In this document: positions 15,438 through 25,102 of the stretch, one piece after another
Layout: each line of letters starts with the position of its first letter
Numbering within the stretch: the first letter of the stretch is position 1
Assembly (NCBI GenBank): GCA_007116495.1
Contig: SKIJ01000016.1
Coordinates: forward strand, 1-52,656
Direction of reading: 5' to 3'
Length of the DNA: 52,656 nucleotides
Origin: Cryomorphaceae bacterium
GTDB taxonomy: Bacteria > Bacteroidota > Bacteroidia > Flavobacteriales > Schleiferiaceae
Program-made: the position numbers and the translations under genes
Notes under the pieces: generated by a model
Seen by the model: only the letters and a program-made list of their open reading frames with translations
Database searches by the model: none
What the model was told of the DNA's origin: nothing

Positions 15438-17519
15438 ATGCGTCGATACATCTTTTTGTTTGTTGCTCTTGTTTCATTTTTCCAGATTCACTCTCAGTTG
15501 TTAGACCCTGTGAGTTGGACGTTTTCGGTAAAAACCATATCAAACGAACGCGTTGATATTATTGCTAATGCGACCATAGAGAAAACTTGGCATCTCTACA
15601 GCGCTGAGGTTCCAGATGATGATATGGGGCCCATTCCCACAACCTTTTATACCGACAGTTCGGAAACATCGTTTGTATATGTAGGCAGTGTAAAGGAGTC
15701 TCCCAAGCCCATTTCTGAGTTTGATCCCAACTTTCAAATGGATGTCAAGTATCATTCTGATAAGGCAACATTTACCATTCCGATTAAAGTCACATCCGCT
15801 GATGATTTTGATTTTGAGGGATACGTTTATTACATGGTTTGCGATGATGAAAAGTGCCTTCCACCAAAAGAAGTTGAGTTTTCTTTAAGCATTCCTGGAA
15901 ACCCTGATGCAGCCGCAAACGTTGAAGAAGTGCCGGCCATCGACTACACTGACGTCGATCAAGCTGAAGATGATTTAACTGAGGATAATGGTTCTGATGA
16001 ACAAACCGCTACTGAGGATATCGACGACGCAGTAGCTGATTCACCAGTTTCTGTAAAACCGGAAAAAAAAGGAAATGAGGGGGAAACGAGTCTTTTAGCG
16101 TTGTTTATATTTTCTTTCTTGGGAGGGTTTGCAGCACTTTTAACCCCATGTGTGTTTCCAATGCTGCCCTTAACGGTAAGTTTTTTTACAAATAGAAGTC
16201 AAACACGTGCAGCCGGAATAAAAAATGCCTTAATTTATGGGTTGTCAATTATTGTTTTATACGTAACAGTTGGATATTCCATTACGGCCATTTTTGGCGT
16301 TGCAGCCATGAATGCGTTAGCGACGAATCCATGGGTGAATTTCGCCTTTTTTGTGTTGTTGGTTGTGTTTGCTATTTCCTTCTTTGGTGCATTTGAAATC
16401 ACCTTGCCACAGTCTTGGGCTAATAAGGCCGATAAGGCGTCGGAGCGCGGTGGTCTCATCGGCATTTTCTTTATGGCATTTACGCTTGCTTTGGTGAGCT
16501 TTTCGTGCACGGGCCCCATCATAGGGACACTCTTATTTGAAGCGTTTGGAGGCGGTGTAATTGGTCCTGTAATAGGAATGCTTGGGTTTAGTCTAGCACT
16601 GGCCATCCCTTTCGCGCTATTTGCTGCGTTTCCGGGGTGGCTAAACAGTTTGCCAAAATCCGGTGGATGGTTGAACTCGGTAAAGGTTGTGCTCGGATTC
16701 CTTGAGTTGGGGTTGGCGATGAAATTCCTCTCAATGTCTGATTTGATTTGGCAGCTCGGTTTTCTCAAGCGTGAGTTGTTCTTAATCATTTGGATTACCA
16801 TAGGCATAATGCTCGTTCTATATTTGTTGGGGGTATATCAGATGCCTCACGACACTAAAACCGAAAAATTATCCGTGACTCGTATGTTCTTTGTTATGAT
16901 ATTTTTGGGATTCACAGTATATCTAATTCCTGGCCTAGGAGGAGCGCCTCTTAGCGCCATCAGTGGAATTACACCGCCAATGTGGTATAGCAGTATGCCC
17001 AGCGCAAAACCAACAGTTGCTTACAGTGGGGGAGAACAAGAAATGATACCCGAAGGTGCCGATCCCGATCACTGCCCTTTGGGTTTAAATTGTTTTCACG
17101 ACTTTGAAGAAGGCTTGCGTTATGCGAAAAAGGTGGATAAACCGGTCTTCATTGACTTCACCGGTTGGGGTTGTGTAAACTGTAGAAAAATGGAGGAAAA
17201 TGTATGGAACGACCCTCGTATTGAAAAGCTTTTGCGCAATGAGGTTGTTGTTATTTCCCTCTATGTAGACGAACGGACAAAACTACCGAAAGAGGAGGTG
17301 AGATACAGCGACGTGCTCGGGCAAAAAATTCGAAACGTTGGCAATAAATGGGCGGAGTTTCAGGCCATCCATTACGAGACAAACTCTCAGCCGTTCTATG
17401 TTTTTGTCAATCATGAAAGCATGAAGCCATTAGTGGAGCCTGAAGCATATAATACCAATGTAAACGAATATTATAACTGGTTAAAATCAGGTGTTGATGC
17501 CTATAATCGTCAAAAGTAG
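15438..17519 (+). CDS. dsbD: Thiol:disulfide interchange protein DsbD
   Basis: A 693-residue three-part electron conduit that carries reducing power from cytoplasmic thioredoxin to the periplasm. After a signal peptide (about 1-20) the alpha domain carries C135-D-D-E-K-C140. A very acidic linker (about 165-205) follows. The membrane domain has the paired helix cysteines C238 in T-P-C-V-F-P and C357 in S-C-T-G-P. The C-terminal thioredoxin-like domain has C579-V-N-C582. All three redox pairs are thus present and the enzyme should be functional. It is probably transcribed alone and is convergent with holA. Confidence 0.94.
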   Translation: MRRYIFLFVALVSFFQIHSQLLDPVSWTFSVKTISNERVDIIANATIEKTWHLYSAEVPDDDMGPIPTTFYTDSSETSFVYVGSVKESPKPISEFDPNFQMDVKYHSDKATFTIPIKVTSADDFDFEGYVYYMVCDDEKCLPPKEVEFSLSIPGNPDAAANVEEVPAIDYTDVDQAEDDLTEDNGSDEQTATEDIDDAVADSPVSVKPEKKGNEGETSLLALFIFSFLGGFAALLTPCVFPMLPLTVSFFTNRSQTRAAGIKNALIYGLSIIVLYVTVGYSITAIFGVAAMNALATNPWVNFAFFVLLVVFAISFFGAFEITLPQSWANKADKASERGGLIGIFFMAFTLALVSFSCTGPIIGTLLFEAFGGGVIGPVIGMLGFSLALAIPFALFAAFPGWLNSLPKSGGWLNSVKVVLGFLELGLAMKFLSMSDLIWQLGFLKRELFLIIWITIGIMLVLYLLGVYQMPHDTKTEKLSVTRMFFVMIFLGFTVYLIPGLGGAPLSAISGITPPMWYSSMPSAKPTVAYSGGEQEMIPEGADPDHCPLGLNCFHDFEEGLRYAKKVDKPVFIDFTGWGCVNCRKMEENVWNDPRIEKLLRNEVVVISLYVDERTKLPKEEVRYSDVLGQKIRNVGNKWAEFQAIHYETNSQPFYVFVNHESMKPLVEPEAYNTNVNEYYNWLKSGVDAYNRQK

Positions 17520-17535
17520 ATTTAACAGAGTGCGA

Positions 17536-18555
17536 TTATCCGGCTATGGTGCATACCAATTCGGTTAATGTATCGTCTGCCATATTTCCGCCAATTCCTT
17601 TAGATATACGGTCGTATTTGCGCAGTATGCTCATTGTTCGTAGTGTTTCCGCATAGCTATACTTCCTCGATGCAGCGACATATTCTGCGGCAAACATAGG
17701 CGGTAAGCGAAGAGCACTGGCAGCTTCGCGTTCAGATTTTATTTTTTGCGCGTGAATCAGTAAAACCTTTGTGAATGCCATGTACATTGTACTAACAAGG
17801 GCAATAAGCGGGAATTTTTTAGGATTAGCCTCAAAGCCTTTCGCAATGGTGGCGCACTTTGCTAAATCTCGGTTGAGTAAGGCACTGTTGAGTTCAAATG
17901 GGTTGTAGATTTTACTAATGCCCACGTACTCTTCAATGATATCCGCCGTGATTGTTGTGTTGGGAGGTAAAGCAGCGGCAAGTTTTTTTAGTTCGTTATT
18001 GATGCGATGCAGGTCGTTTCCGAGGTATTCGCTTAGTATGAGCTGCACTTTTTGATCAGCTGTGAAATTGAGCTCGCTCAAGCGGTAATTTATAAATGCC
18101 GGTAATTGATTGTCGTATAGAGGCTTTCCGTCTAAAACGGCAACGTCTTTTAATTTTTTTATGGTTTTAGACAGTGCTTTTCTCCCGTCCAGCTTTTTGG
18201 GGTGAACGATTACTAAAACGGTATTTGCGTTGGGCTTTTGCAAGTAGGGGATTAGATCGTCAAGGCCCTTATCAACCTTATGTGCTTCTTTAACAATAAC
18301 GAGAACCCGCTCGGCCATCATCGGAAATTGATTACACGCTTCCAGAATTTTTTGAGCATTACACTCTGCCCCATACATCACAACTTGATTGAAATCGCGT
18401 TGGTCATCGCTCAAAGCATGTTTCTCAATCTGCTCTGCTAGAATGTCGCCGTAAAACGATTCTTCACCGGTAAACATATAAACGGGACAAAAGCTTTTGT
18501 GGCGTATCTCTTTGGATAATTGAACGTATGTTTGATCGGGTACGGTTGATTTCAT
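17536..18555 (-). CDS. holA: DNA polymerase III subunit delta
   Basis: A 339-residue protein of the clamp-loader delta family, the subunit that opens the beta sliding clamp. The N-terminal part begins with P-V-Y-M-F-T-G-E-E-S-F-Y, the usual F-x-G-E-E opening; the middle has L-I-P-Y-L-Q-K-P-N-A-N-T-V-L-V-I-V; and the C-terminal collar domain includes N-P-F-E-L and helical repeats. No Walker A is expected in delta and none is seen. It is divergent from the HsdR-N-like gene with an 86-bp gap, an arrangement often seen in Bacteroidota. Confidence 0.92.
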   Translation of the reverse strand: MKSTVPDQTYVQLSKEIRHKSFCPVYMFTGEESFYGDILAEQIEKHALSDDQRDFNQVVMYGAECNAQKILEACNQFPMMAERVLVIVKEAHKVDKGLDDLIPYLQKPNANTVLVIVHPKKLDGRKALSKTIKKLKDVAVLDGKPLYDNQLPAFINYRLSELNFTADQKVQLILSEYLGNDLHRINNELKKLAAALPPNTTITADIIEEYVGISKIYNPFELNSALLNRDLAKCATIAKGFEANPKKFPLIALVSTMYMAFTKVLLIHAQKIKSEREAASALRLPPMFAAEYVAASRKYSYAETLRTMSILRKYDRISKGIGGNMADDTLTELVCTIAG

Positions 18556-18629
18556 TGCGTCAAAATGGTTGTTCTATAATTCTGCTTTAAGATTCACATG
18601 CGAAGATACGCCGCAACCGATATAAAGCA

Positions 18630-18637
18630 TACTTTTG
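18630..18637 (+). promoter_or_regulatory. Promoter -7 element, HsdR-N-like gene
   Basis: TACTTTTG with four bases before the ATG at 18642, the tightest spacing to a main gene in the window. The transcript would be leaderless. Confidence 0.55.
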
Positions 18638-18641
18638 TACT

Positions 18642-19076
18642 ATGGATCTCAAATTGGATTTTCCTGAACCTTATCCCAAAATAAAGAATAAACAAATTTG
18701 GGACGAATTGGGTAAGCGGTGGCTGATTTTATCTCCTGAGGAACAAGTACGACAGCATTTGATTTTGTACTTGCACCACCATTTGGGGTATCCCATGGAA
18801 ACCATGGTAAGTGAAAAACGCATAAAAGTAGCACGTACTTATAAACGCTTCGATTTGTTGGTGTATAAAAAAGCGCAAGCATTTATGCTTTGTGAGTGTA
18901 AAGCGCCACACATTCCAGTTAATCAAAATGTCCTCAATCAAGCAGCACGCTACAATATGGCCTTAAATGTGCCTGTATTGCTTCTTACTAATGGTGTAGC
19001 GCATTATTCACTTCACGTAAAAGACAAACAGGTCCACTGGTTGAATGAAATACCATCCTATGAAAGTGCATTGTAA
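18642..19076 (+). CDS. Stand-alone type I restriction HsdR N-terminal-like nuclease domain protein
   Basis: A 144-residue protein that is essentially one PD-(D/E)xK nuclease domain of the HsdR-N type. The catalytic pattern is visible: D71 in R-F-D-L-L-V and E85-x-K87 in L-C-E-C-K-A-P. There is no helicase, no specificity subunit and no methyltransferase nearby, so it is not a restriction system. The family is widespread in Bacteroidota next to holA; I infer a housekeeping DNA-processing role rather than defence, but no function is known to me. The intact catalytic residues argue against a decayed remnant. Confidence 0.85.
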   Translation: MDLKLDFPEPYPKIKNKQIWDELGKRWLILSPEEQVRQHLILYLHHHLGYPMETMVSEKRIKVARTYKRFDLLVYKKAQAFMLCECKAPHIPVNQNVLNQAARYNMALNVPVLLLTNGVAHYSLHVKDKQVHWLNEIPSYESAL

Positions 19077-19080
19077 CCGT

Positions 19081-19088
19081 TACCTTTG
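19081..19088 (+). promoter_or_regulatory. Candidate promoter -7 element upstream of the MscS gene
   Basis: TACCTTTG, 4 bp after the stop of the nuclease-domain gene and 129 bp before the MscS start. If used, the mRNA has a leader of about 120 nt holding a 25-codon ORF (19103-19180). Confidence 0.35.
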
Positions 19089-19217
19089 CAAACATTATAT
19101 AAATGAGCATTTGGTTGTATATTGTATATGTTATTAAGCAAGCCAATAAAATGTCGTTTATGTGTGCGTACATCATTTGATTAGTAAGTAATTTCCCTTT
19201 CTGTAAAAAAAGTATAT

Positions 19218-20498
19218 ATGGATTCAAATCAGGGCGTTTTTGACCACTGGGCACAGAGTGTGATGCTTGAGTGGGGGTTTGATCAGTGGCTAGTTAATGC
19301 CGTTATTTTATCTGTTGATTTTTTATTGCTAATTACGGCAACTATTATCGCTGCTTGGCTGTCTAAAAAAGTGTTTTTACGCATAATCAAAGCCGTCATA
19401 GTTCGCTCTAAAAACAAGTACGACGATGTGTTACTTGAACAGCGTGTTTTCGATCAGCTGGCATATATTTTTCCCGCCATCGCAGTTCAGTATGTTGCGC
19501 CGTATGTATTTACGTATTTCCCCGAAGTAACTATTGTCGTCGATAAGCTGGCAACCTTATTCATCATTGTTGTTTTGATGATAGCAGTTCAACGTTTTTT
19601 TAAAGCGCTAGGCTCTGTTGCCGAATCGCTGAAAAAGTTTCAAGGGAAGCCGGTTAAGTCTTTTGTGCAGCTGTTTACGATCGTTGCATACATCATTGGG
19701 TTTATTTTTATTCTTTCTTTCGTCATTGGGAGAAATCCAATTAGTATTTTAGGCGCTTTTGGAGCGCTAACTGCCGTATTGCTTTTGGTATTTAAAGATA
19801 CAATACTCGGACTCGTCGCGTCCATTCAGGTATCTGCAAATGACATGATACGCATTGGCGACTGGGTAAGTATGGATAAGTATGGTGCCGATGGCGATGT
19901 GTTGGAAATTAATTTGGCAACAATAAAGGTTCGTAATTGGGATAAGACAATAACGACGGTGCCGACGTATGCAATCATCTCTGATAGTTTTAAAAACTGG
20001 CGAGGCATGCAATCCGTCAATGCTCGCCGCATTATGCGTTCGATAATGATAGATATCAATACGGTGACTTTTGTCGATGACGATTTATTAAAAAGACTTC
20101 ACGAAATTCACTATATAAGTGAGTATCTAGAGAAAAGAGAGAGTGAAATTCGTGCCTATAATGCCGCTCATGACTTTAACGTTAAAATGCCCGTTAACGG
20201 CAGACGCATGACAAACATTGGTGTTTTTCGTCAATATGTTTTGAGTTATCTGCAACGCCACCCCAAAGTACATCAAGGGGAAACCATTATGGTGCGTCAG
20301 CTTGAGCCAACTGAGCACGGCTTGCCTTTACAAGTTTATTGTTTTAGTAATGATATTGCTTGGGTAAATTACGAGCAAATTCAATCCGATATTTTTGATC
20401 ATCTACTTGCTGCCATACCACATTTTGATCTTCGCGTTTTTCAAGATCCATCTGGCCGAGATTTTCGCGGAGCCTTTGTAAAAACCACCAATGAATAA
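19218..20498 (+). CDS. Mechanosensitive ion channel family protein (MscS/YbdG-like)
   Basis: A 426-residue MscS-family protein. N-terminal membrane helices lie at about 25-50, 75-90, 100-125 and 145-170; the pore-lining helix and beta domain follow with L-V-F-K-D-T-I-L-G-L-V-A and G-D-W-V-S, then N-W-D-K-T-I-T-T-V-P-T-Y. The long insertion and C-terminal extension fit the YbdG subgroup rather than E. coli MscS itself. It should act in the inner membrane, releasing solutes on osmotic downshock. It overlaps the CPBP protease gene by 8 bp. Confidence 0.92.
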   Translation: MDSNQGVFDHWAQSVMLEWGFDQWLVNAVILSVDFLLLITATIIAAWLSKKVFLRIIKAVIVRSKNKYDDVLLEQRVFDQLAYIFPAIAVQYVAPYVFTYFPEVTIVVDKLATLFIIVVLMIAVQRFFKALGSVAESLKKFQGKPVKSFVQLFTIVAYIIGFIFILSFVIGRNPISILGAFGALTAVLLLVFKDTILGLVASIQVSANDMIRIGDWVSMDKYGADGDVLEINLATIKVRNWDKTITTVPTYAIISDSFKNWRGMQSVNARRIMRSIMIDINTVTFVDDDLLKRLHEIHYISEYLEKRESEIRAYNAAHDFNVKMPVNGRRMTNIGVFRQYVLSYLQRHPKVHQGETIMVRQLEPTEHGLPLQVYCFSNDIAWVNYEQIQSDIFDHLLAAIPHFDLRVFQDPSGRDFRGAFVKTTNE

Positions 20499-21426
20499 TC
20501 TAAGAGAGGTGATAACAGACCTTACCCCGGGAGGAAAGCTTGTTTATCTTCTTTTGGCGTGTATGCTCTCGTGGTTGATTGCTACGTTATTCGTTTTCTC
20601 TACTGTGCCGGTGTTTTTTGGCTATTCGTTCAGTCAGATACCTAACTTAATCACAGACGCATCAAGTGCATCAAGTCGCTATGTGATGATGTACCTACAA
20701 GGTGGTAGTAGCTTGGGTCTATTTGTAGGTGGGGCAATCATTTACGGTTATTTTGCTGAAACGTATCAATCTGTTTGGTACAATTGGTCATCTCAAGATC
20801 CAACGTTTTCAACTTGGGGTACTTTCTTAGGAATCATCGTTTTACTTGGTATGCTGCCAATGGTGAGCTTTCTCGAGCAGGTAAATCAATCCGTGCCTTT
20901 CCCTGAATTTATGTCAGGTATATCAAATGCTCTTCAGCAGAGACAGGATGTTCTAACTGAGCAACTAGAGGTTTTATTGCATATAGAGTCCGCAGCAGAT
21001 TTTCTTTTGGCTACAGTTGTGCTTGCGGTTATACCAGCAGTAGGTGAAGAATGGATATTTAGAGGTAAGCTCCAAGGGTTGCTTCAACGTTTAAGTGGTT
21101 CAGCACATGGAGGTGTATGGATTACATCTTTTTTGTTTGCCATATTTCATCAGCAGTTTTTTGCTGTTTTACCCATGATGTTTCTAGCGTTATTTTTGGG
21201 CTATGTATACGCCTACACCAGATCACTTTGGACGGTTGTTGCCATACATTTTGCTAATAACTTCACCTCGTTGGTGTTTGTCTATTTAAATGGAGAAGGG
21301 ATAAATTATGAGCCCGACATTCCGTCTTGGATATATTTGGCGTCGGGCTCGTTGATTACAGGTATGGTCACACTGCTTATTTTTCATTGGCGAAAACTTG
21401 GTGTCTACGGATTGCGAAAGTACTGA
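20491..21426 (+). CDS. CPBP family intramembrane glutamic/metalloprotease-like protein
   Basis: A 311-residue membrane protein with about eight helices. The CPBP (Abi) signature residues are all present: E186-E187-x-x-x-R191 in G-E-E-W-I-F-R-G, H220 in F-A-I-F-H, and H253-x-x-x-N257. The family contains CAAX-processing-like proteases and bacteriocin-immunity proteins; the substrate here is unknown. Translational overlap with the MscS channel suggests coexpression, and a membrane-stress connection would be inference. It is convergent with the large T9SS gene, with a 5-bp gap and no terminator I can see. Confidence 0.88.
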   Translation: MNNLREVITDLTPGGKLVYLLLACMLSWLIATLFVFSTVPVFFGYSFSQIPNLITDASSASSRYVMMYLQGGSSLGLFVGGAIIYGYFAETYQSVWYNWSSQDPTFSTWGTFLGIIVLLGMLPMVSFLEQVNQSVPFPEFMSGISNALQQRQDVLTEQLEVLLHIESAADFLLATVVLAVIPAVGEEWIFRGKLQGLLQRLSGSAHGGVWITSFLFAIFHQQFFAVLPMMFLALFLGYVYAYTRSLWTVVAIHFANNFTSLVFVYLNGEGINYEPDIPSWIYLASGSLITGMVTLLIFHWRKLGVYGLRKY

Positions 21427-21431
21427 GTTGG

Positions 21432-24400
21432 CTACTTCAAAAATATTTTTCTCCTACTGTTTCTTGTTTTTACAATGTACACACCCGCTGCTACATTGGA
21501 TAAATCGTACTGCATGATTCCATGACCTGTATGTTCAAAATTCTTGACAGTAGTACCGTTAATAGAAACAAGGGAAACCTCTGTTTGGTGTTCACTTTCT
21601 ATAAACAGCATTCGTTCGTGCCACCAAATGCTTGAGATATCTTCGCTCATTTTTGTGACGGATGTTGGACGACTACCAATGTGAAGCACATACCTGTTTT
21701 CTACGGTATCTTCGGCGGAGTGAAATGAATAATCATTTTCTCGGAGATTATAAATCATACTCGTTTTTGTGTCTTCAAGCCATAGGCCATAAGCGCTATT
21801 GGTGTAATCATTGACCAATTCAAATGTGAAGGTATTGTTGTTGGGGCTCGAAAAGGAAAGCGGGATGGCTCTGTTGTCAATTAATGTGGGAAGGTAAAGT
21901 ATTGCGTGTGCTCTATTGTTGTGCATAGCCCACACAGAGCCGAGTGATGGGTCGTTTTGGCGTTTGTGGCCGTCAAATCTTGCGTCAAATTGCTCAGTGG
22001 CGTCGGGGTGAAACCCTACAGTTACGTAATCCTTATGATTGCTTTGATTTGTCAGTGCAAACTTGAATCTAGGATGGTTTTGTTGGGTTCGCTTTAGTTT
22101 ATTTTGACGATTAAACACCCTGTGATTAGGCTGTAGTTGAAGAGTAGAAGAACCATTGTTTAAAGATTGTTCTGTTCTAATCCAAAACCCCTGCATGGGT
22201 GGTAAATATCGTGTGCTATCTGTTTCGGTAACACCAATCGCAATAAAACCATTGTTGGTTGCATTGGGTACATAAATGGTTGCTTCTGTATGATCAGGTA
22301 CGCTGTGATTGTACCAGTCGTAACTGATTGGATATGGGTTGGCAGATAAATTCCAGCCATCTTCTTCTCCGAAAACTGTAATGTTCTGCCCGGGTGCAAG
22401 CGGACTGTGTTTGAGTGTTATGTCAACAGGGTTGGCATCCGTTAGTGTCCCAATGGTTTTTAGTGTACCCGGAACACTGGTAGTGAACGTGCCGTTAGAT
22501 GTGGATCCTGCAAATACTAAATATCCACGACCTGGATTCATGATTTCACTGTTGGAACTTGGTATATCGTATTGTCCATTGTTTTCGTCCCAATAAAAAA
22601 CTGGACTTGTTTGAAAGGTTGATGTGTTGAAATGCGCGCTGCTGTCGGCCATGCTATTGAGTGGTGCGGCGCTTGGGGAGCCTAAGGTATACCATTTAGC
22701 ATCGGGAGAAGATAAAAACATATGCTGTTCAAGAACGCCAATTCCACTGCAGTTTACGTGGAGCATTTGAGCGTAGGTGCTGTCGTTAGCCGGGAGTATT
22801 ATTTTACCGTTGTTGATTAAATCTCCTTCTATAGCGTAAGTCCAAAATGACGCTTCACCAATGGCTGAAATAGTCAGTGATGAAGATGCATCAGTCAATA
22901 ACCCGTCACCTTGAATGCTACCGGAAAATACAACATCATTTTGAATGTTCATATTCGTTGCTGTTGACAACTTACAGCTTCCATTTGGATTAACCGAGAT
23001 AAGCTGTGGTGTGGTGCCGTCTACCGTAAAGGCTGCTGCCGACGTGTATGAAAAGGTTACGTCACCTTCTATATAAGCATCTCCTTCAAGAATCACAGGA
23101 AGAGTGAAGTCGTATACAGTACTTGGCCCTATGTGAAGATCGCCTTTTACGGTTAGCGGGTTGCCGCTTATGAATGTAAGTGGTTGGGGTGTGCCTAAAA
23201 TTGAAAGGGACGGATACGTACGATTTGTAAACGAGGGAACACCGCTGAAGTTAGGACCGAAAATCCATTGTCCTTTTTCAAAATCAGGAAGAGCTGTATA
23301 AAGTGTATTGAGTAATCCGACGGTTGCACGGTTAACGTTATGCATATAGCTGCCGCCTTCCCGAATAACCCATTGGTTTGCTTGCCATCCTGTGCCCGAT
23401 GTTGCTCCCGATTCATTGATAAAGAGCGCGTGGTTGCCAATGACAAGTCCAGTATCGCTTGCAAGAATATCTAATCCGGGAGCGTTTGTATTGCTGGAAG
23501 GTAAAATTAGTGTTATGGAATCGGTTGGGTAAAGGTAGAGGGCTCTTATGGCCACTTGATCATCGGGAAGGGAAAGCAAATAATGACCGCTAACGTATTG
23601 GTTGTTGAGCACGACCGTATCAAATACATCTGGGGTTCGATTGAGGCTCCAGTTGTCAGGGTCATTCCACATGCCTGTTACTCCAGCGCCAGTGTAAAAC
23701 ATTTTTCCCGATGTTGGTGTAGTAAAGGTTGTTGTTGTTGGTCCCGCCCAGTCGTTGTTGCGTTTAACAAAAAGTCCAACCGTGTAGGTAGTTGAAGGGA
23801 GAAGTCCATCAATTACGGCGTTGACCTGAGGGCCTTTGTATACCACATATTCATCGGGAACAATGGCTGTGCCTAATCCAAATGGTGCAGCTGTATAATT
23901 GCTGCCATTACCTGAGGGTGCTGCCGTAATGCTTGCATTTTCGGTGGCTACAATGAGGAATTCGTCGGCGCAATCGGATGAAGGCCACGATAAGTCAACG
24001 CGATCAAACGTGATGTTTTGGTTTAGAAATGAAGAGGGAACACTTGGGATAGTACAATTTTTACTCCATTGAAGTGTAATGTTATCGATGGCATAGGTAT
24101 CTCTCGATCCGGAGCCGGTGCTTGGGGTAAGAGTCGCTACACGTACTTCAAGATTACCTGCCAAGTTGGAGGCGTCACTTCCCAATTGATAAGTGTTGAC
24201 TGAATCCCCCCAGTCATTTGAGGTTGCATTGAGCGGTGTTTCGTAATGGCCAATTGTATTCCACGAACCACCGCTATCGATGCTGTACTGAATCAGCCAG
24301 GTGGTTCTGCGATTTTGCGGTGATAAGATGAGGTGATCGATGGTTAGGCTTAGGTTTTCCCGCCCTAAAGTGTTGTTGATTGTCCAGTTAAACGATGCGC

Positions 24401-24743
24401 CGGGATCTCCAAACCCATTTGTTTGTCTGATTCCAAGAGCTCTAAATTGACTATTGTTTTGCATTGTTGCAGAAGACGTTTCGGTGAGCCCTATGTGGGA
24501 TGCTAGGTTTTTGAAGTCGCCAGTGGTGCTACTCCAAGTTTGTGCAGATGTATTAAACGGAAGTGCATTACCCAAGGTTGAATCGGTTGCGTTTTCTCTC
24601 ACCGACCAGCCAATGGGAAGATTGTTTGAAATGTTGTTGAAATTAATCGTGTGCTCATTACCGGCCCATAGATGGGTAGATGACTGGCCAACCAATGATG
24701 TTACCATCATTACAAAAAGCGAAGTGTAGATTGTATTTTTCAT
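21432..24743 (-). CDS. Large secreted protein with fibronectin III-like domain and T9SS type A sorting domain
   Basis: A 1103-residue surface or secreted protein. A signal peptide (about 1-20) is followed by a jelly-roll-like region with N-F-N-N-I-S-N-N-L-P-I-G-W and an A-I-D-N-I-T-L motif (to about 230), as in exported beta-sandwich modules. A fibronectin type III-like domain follows (about 235-345), then a long beta-rich region beginning with W-N-D-P-D-N-W-S-L. The last 70 or so residues form a T9SS type A sorting domain: S-L-V-S-I-N-G, then D-L-S-N-V-A-A-G-V-Y-I-V-K and a basic R-R-K-I-F-L-K end. The ligand is unknown, and adhesion or matrix function is inference. Confidence 0.85.
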   Translation of the reverse strand: MKNTIYTSLFVMMVTSLVGQSSTHLWAGNEHTINFNNISNNLPIGWSVRENATDSTLGNALPFNTSAQTWSSTTGDFKNLASHIGLTETSSATMQNNSQFRALGIRQTNGFGDPGASFNWTINNTLGRENLSLTIDHLILSPQNRRTTWLIQYSIDSGGSWNTIGHYETPLNATSNDWGDSVNTYQLGSDASNLAGNLEVRVATLTPSTGSGSRDTYAIDNITLQWSKNCTIPSVPSSFLNQNITFDRVDLSWPSSDCADEFLIVATENASITAAPSGNGSNYTAAPFGLGTAIVPDEYVVYKGPQVNAVIDGLLPSTTYTVGLFVKRNNDWAGPTTTTFTTPTSGKMFYTGAGVTGMWNDPDNWSLNRTPDVFDTVVLNNQYVSGHYLLSLPDDQVAIRALYLYPTDSITLILPSSNTNAPGLDILASDTGLVIGNHALFINESGATSGTGWQANQWVIREGGSYMHNVNRATVGLLNTLYTALPDFEKGQWIFGPNFSGVPSFTNRTYPSLSILGTPQPLTFISGNPLTVKGDLHIGPSTVYDFTLPVILEGDAYIEGDVTFSYTSAAAFTVDGTTPQLISVNPNGSCKLSTATNMNIQNDVVFSGSIQGDGLLTDASSSLTISAIGEASFWTYAIEGDLINNGKIILPANDSTYAQMLHVNCSGIGVLEQHMFLSSPDAKWYTLGSPSAAPLNSMADSSAHFNTSTFQTSPVFYWDENNGQYDIPSSNSEIMNPGRGYLVFAGSTSNGTFTTSVPGTLKTIGTLTDANPVDITLKHSPLAPGQNITVFGEEDGWNLSANPYPISYDWYNHSVPDHTEATIYVPNATNNGFIAIGVTETDSTRYLPPMQGFWIRTEQSLNNGSSTLQLQPNHRVFNRQNKLKRTQQNHPRFKFALTNQSNHKDYVTVGFHPDATEQFDARFDGHKRQNDPSLGSVWAMHNNRAHAILYLPTLIDNRAIPLSFSSPNNNTFTFELVNDYTNSAYGLWLEDTKTSMIYNLRENDYSFHSAEDTVENRYVLHIGSRPTSVTKMSEDISSIWWHERMLFIESEHQTEVSLVSINGTTVKNFEHTGHGIMQYDLSNVAAGVYIVKTRNSRRKIFLK

Positions 24744-24781
24744 AGCGTTCGGATTAAATGGAGTATTATTCTTACGTTATG

Positions 24782-24789
24782 CAAATGTA
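24782..24789 (-). promoter_or_regulatory. Promoter -7 element, large T9SS protein gene
   Basis: Minus-strand TACATTTG, 38 bp before the ATG ending at 24743. Confidence 0.45.
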
Positions 24790-25064
24790 AGAAACACTTA
24801 TTTAAAATGCAGTTTTTTTTTGAGTTAAAAATTATATTTAAATTGTAAGTATCTGTAATTAAATATATAAAGATTTTTATATTAACATATGCATATATTA
24901 AGAGTCTTTTTGTTTAGTTGTTTTACACTTATTGCGTATCATTGAGTTCCCGTAAAGTGGTGAACGTTTATTTCGGTTTAATTGAGACATTATATGAATG
25001 CTCGAGTTGCTAATAGTAAACGTTAACCCAATTATTTGGATAAAAAAAGAGCGTTGTAAAAAAG

Positions 25065-25072
25065 TAAGTTTG
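25065..25072 (+). promoter_or_regulatory. Promoter -7 element, accA
   Basis: TAAGTTTG, 30 bp before the accA ATG at 25103. A TTG at 25054-25056 is too close to be the -33 partner; one at about 25037 (ATTTGG) is better placed. Confidence 0.4.
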
Positions 25073-25102
25073 TAATTTGCGCCCCAAACAAACTTGATCA
25101 AT

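Larger units (their letters stand above)
24744..25102. other. AT-rich divergent intergenic region
   Basis: This 359-bp gap separates the leftward T9SS gene from rightward accA. It is strongly AT-rich in its middle (24805-24900), with an imperfect AT dyad around TATTTAAATT and AATTAAATATA. It carries one -7 element for each direction at its two ends. I see no ORF of credible composition and no RNA gene. Confidence 0.6.

Noticed and set aside
16235-16807. 190-codon ORF antisense to dsbD
   Set aside because: It mirrors a hydrophobic membrane domain in another frame and gives a Pro/Asn/Lys-rich product with no recognisable domain; dsbD is clearly the real gene.
18642-19076. Remnant of a type I restriction system
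   Set aside because: Catalytic residues are intact, the gene has its own strong promoter and its position by holA is a common one, so it is not a decayed hsdR.
19103-19180. 25-codon ORF in the leader of the MscS gene
   Set aside because: It follows a promoter element by 14 bp and is hydrophobic at its start, but is too short to distinguish from chance.
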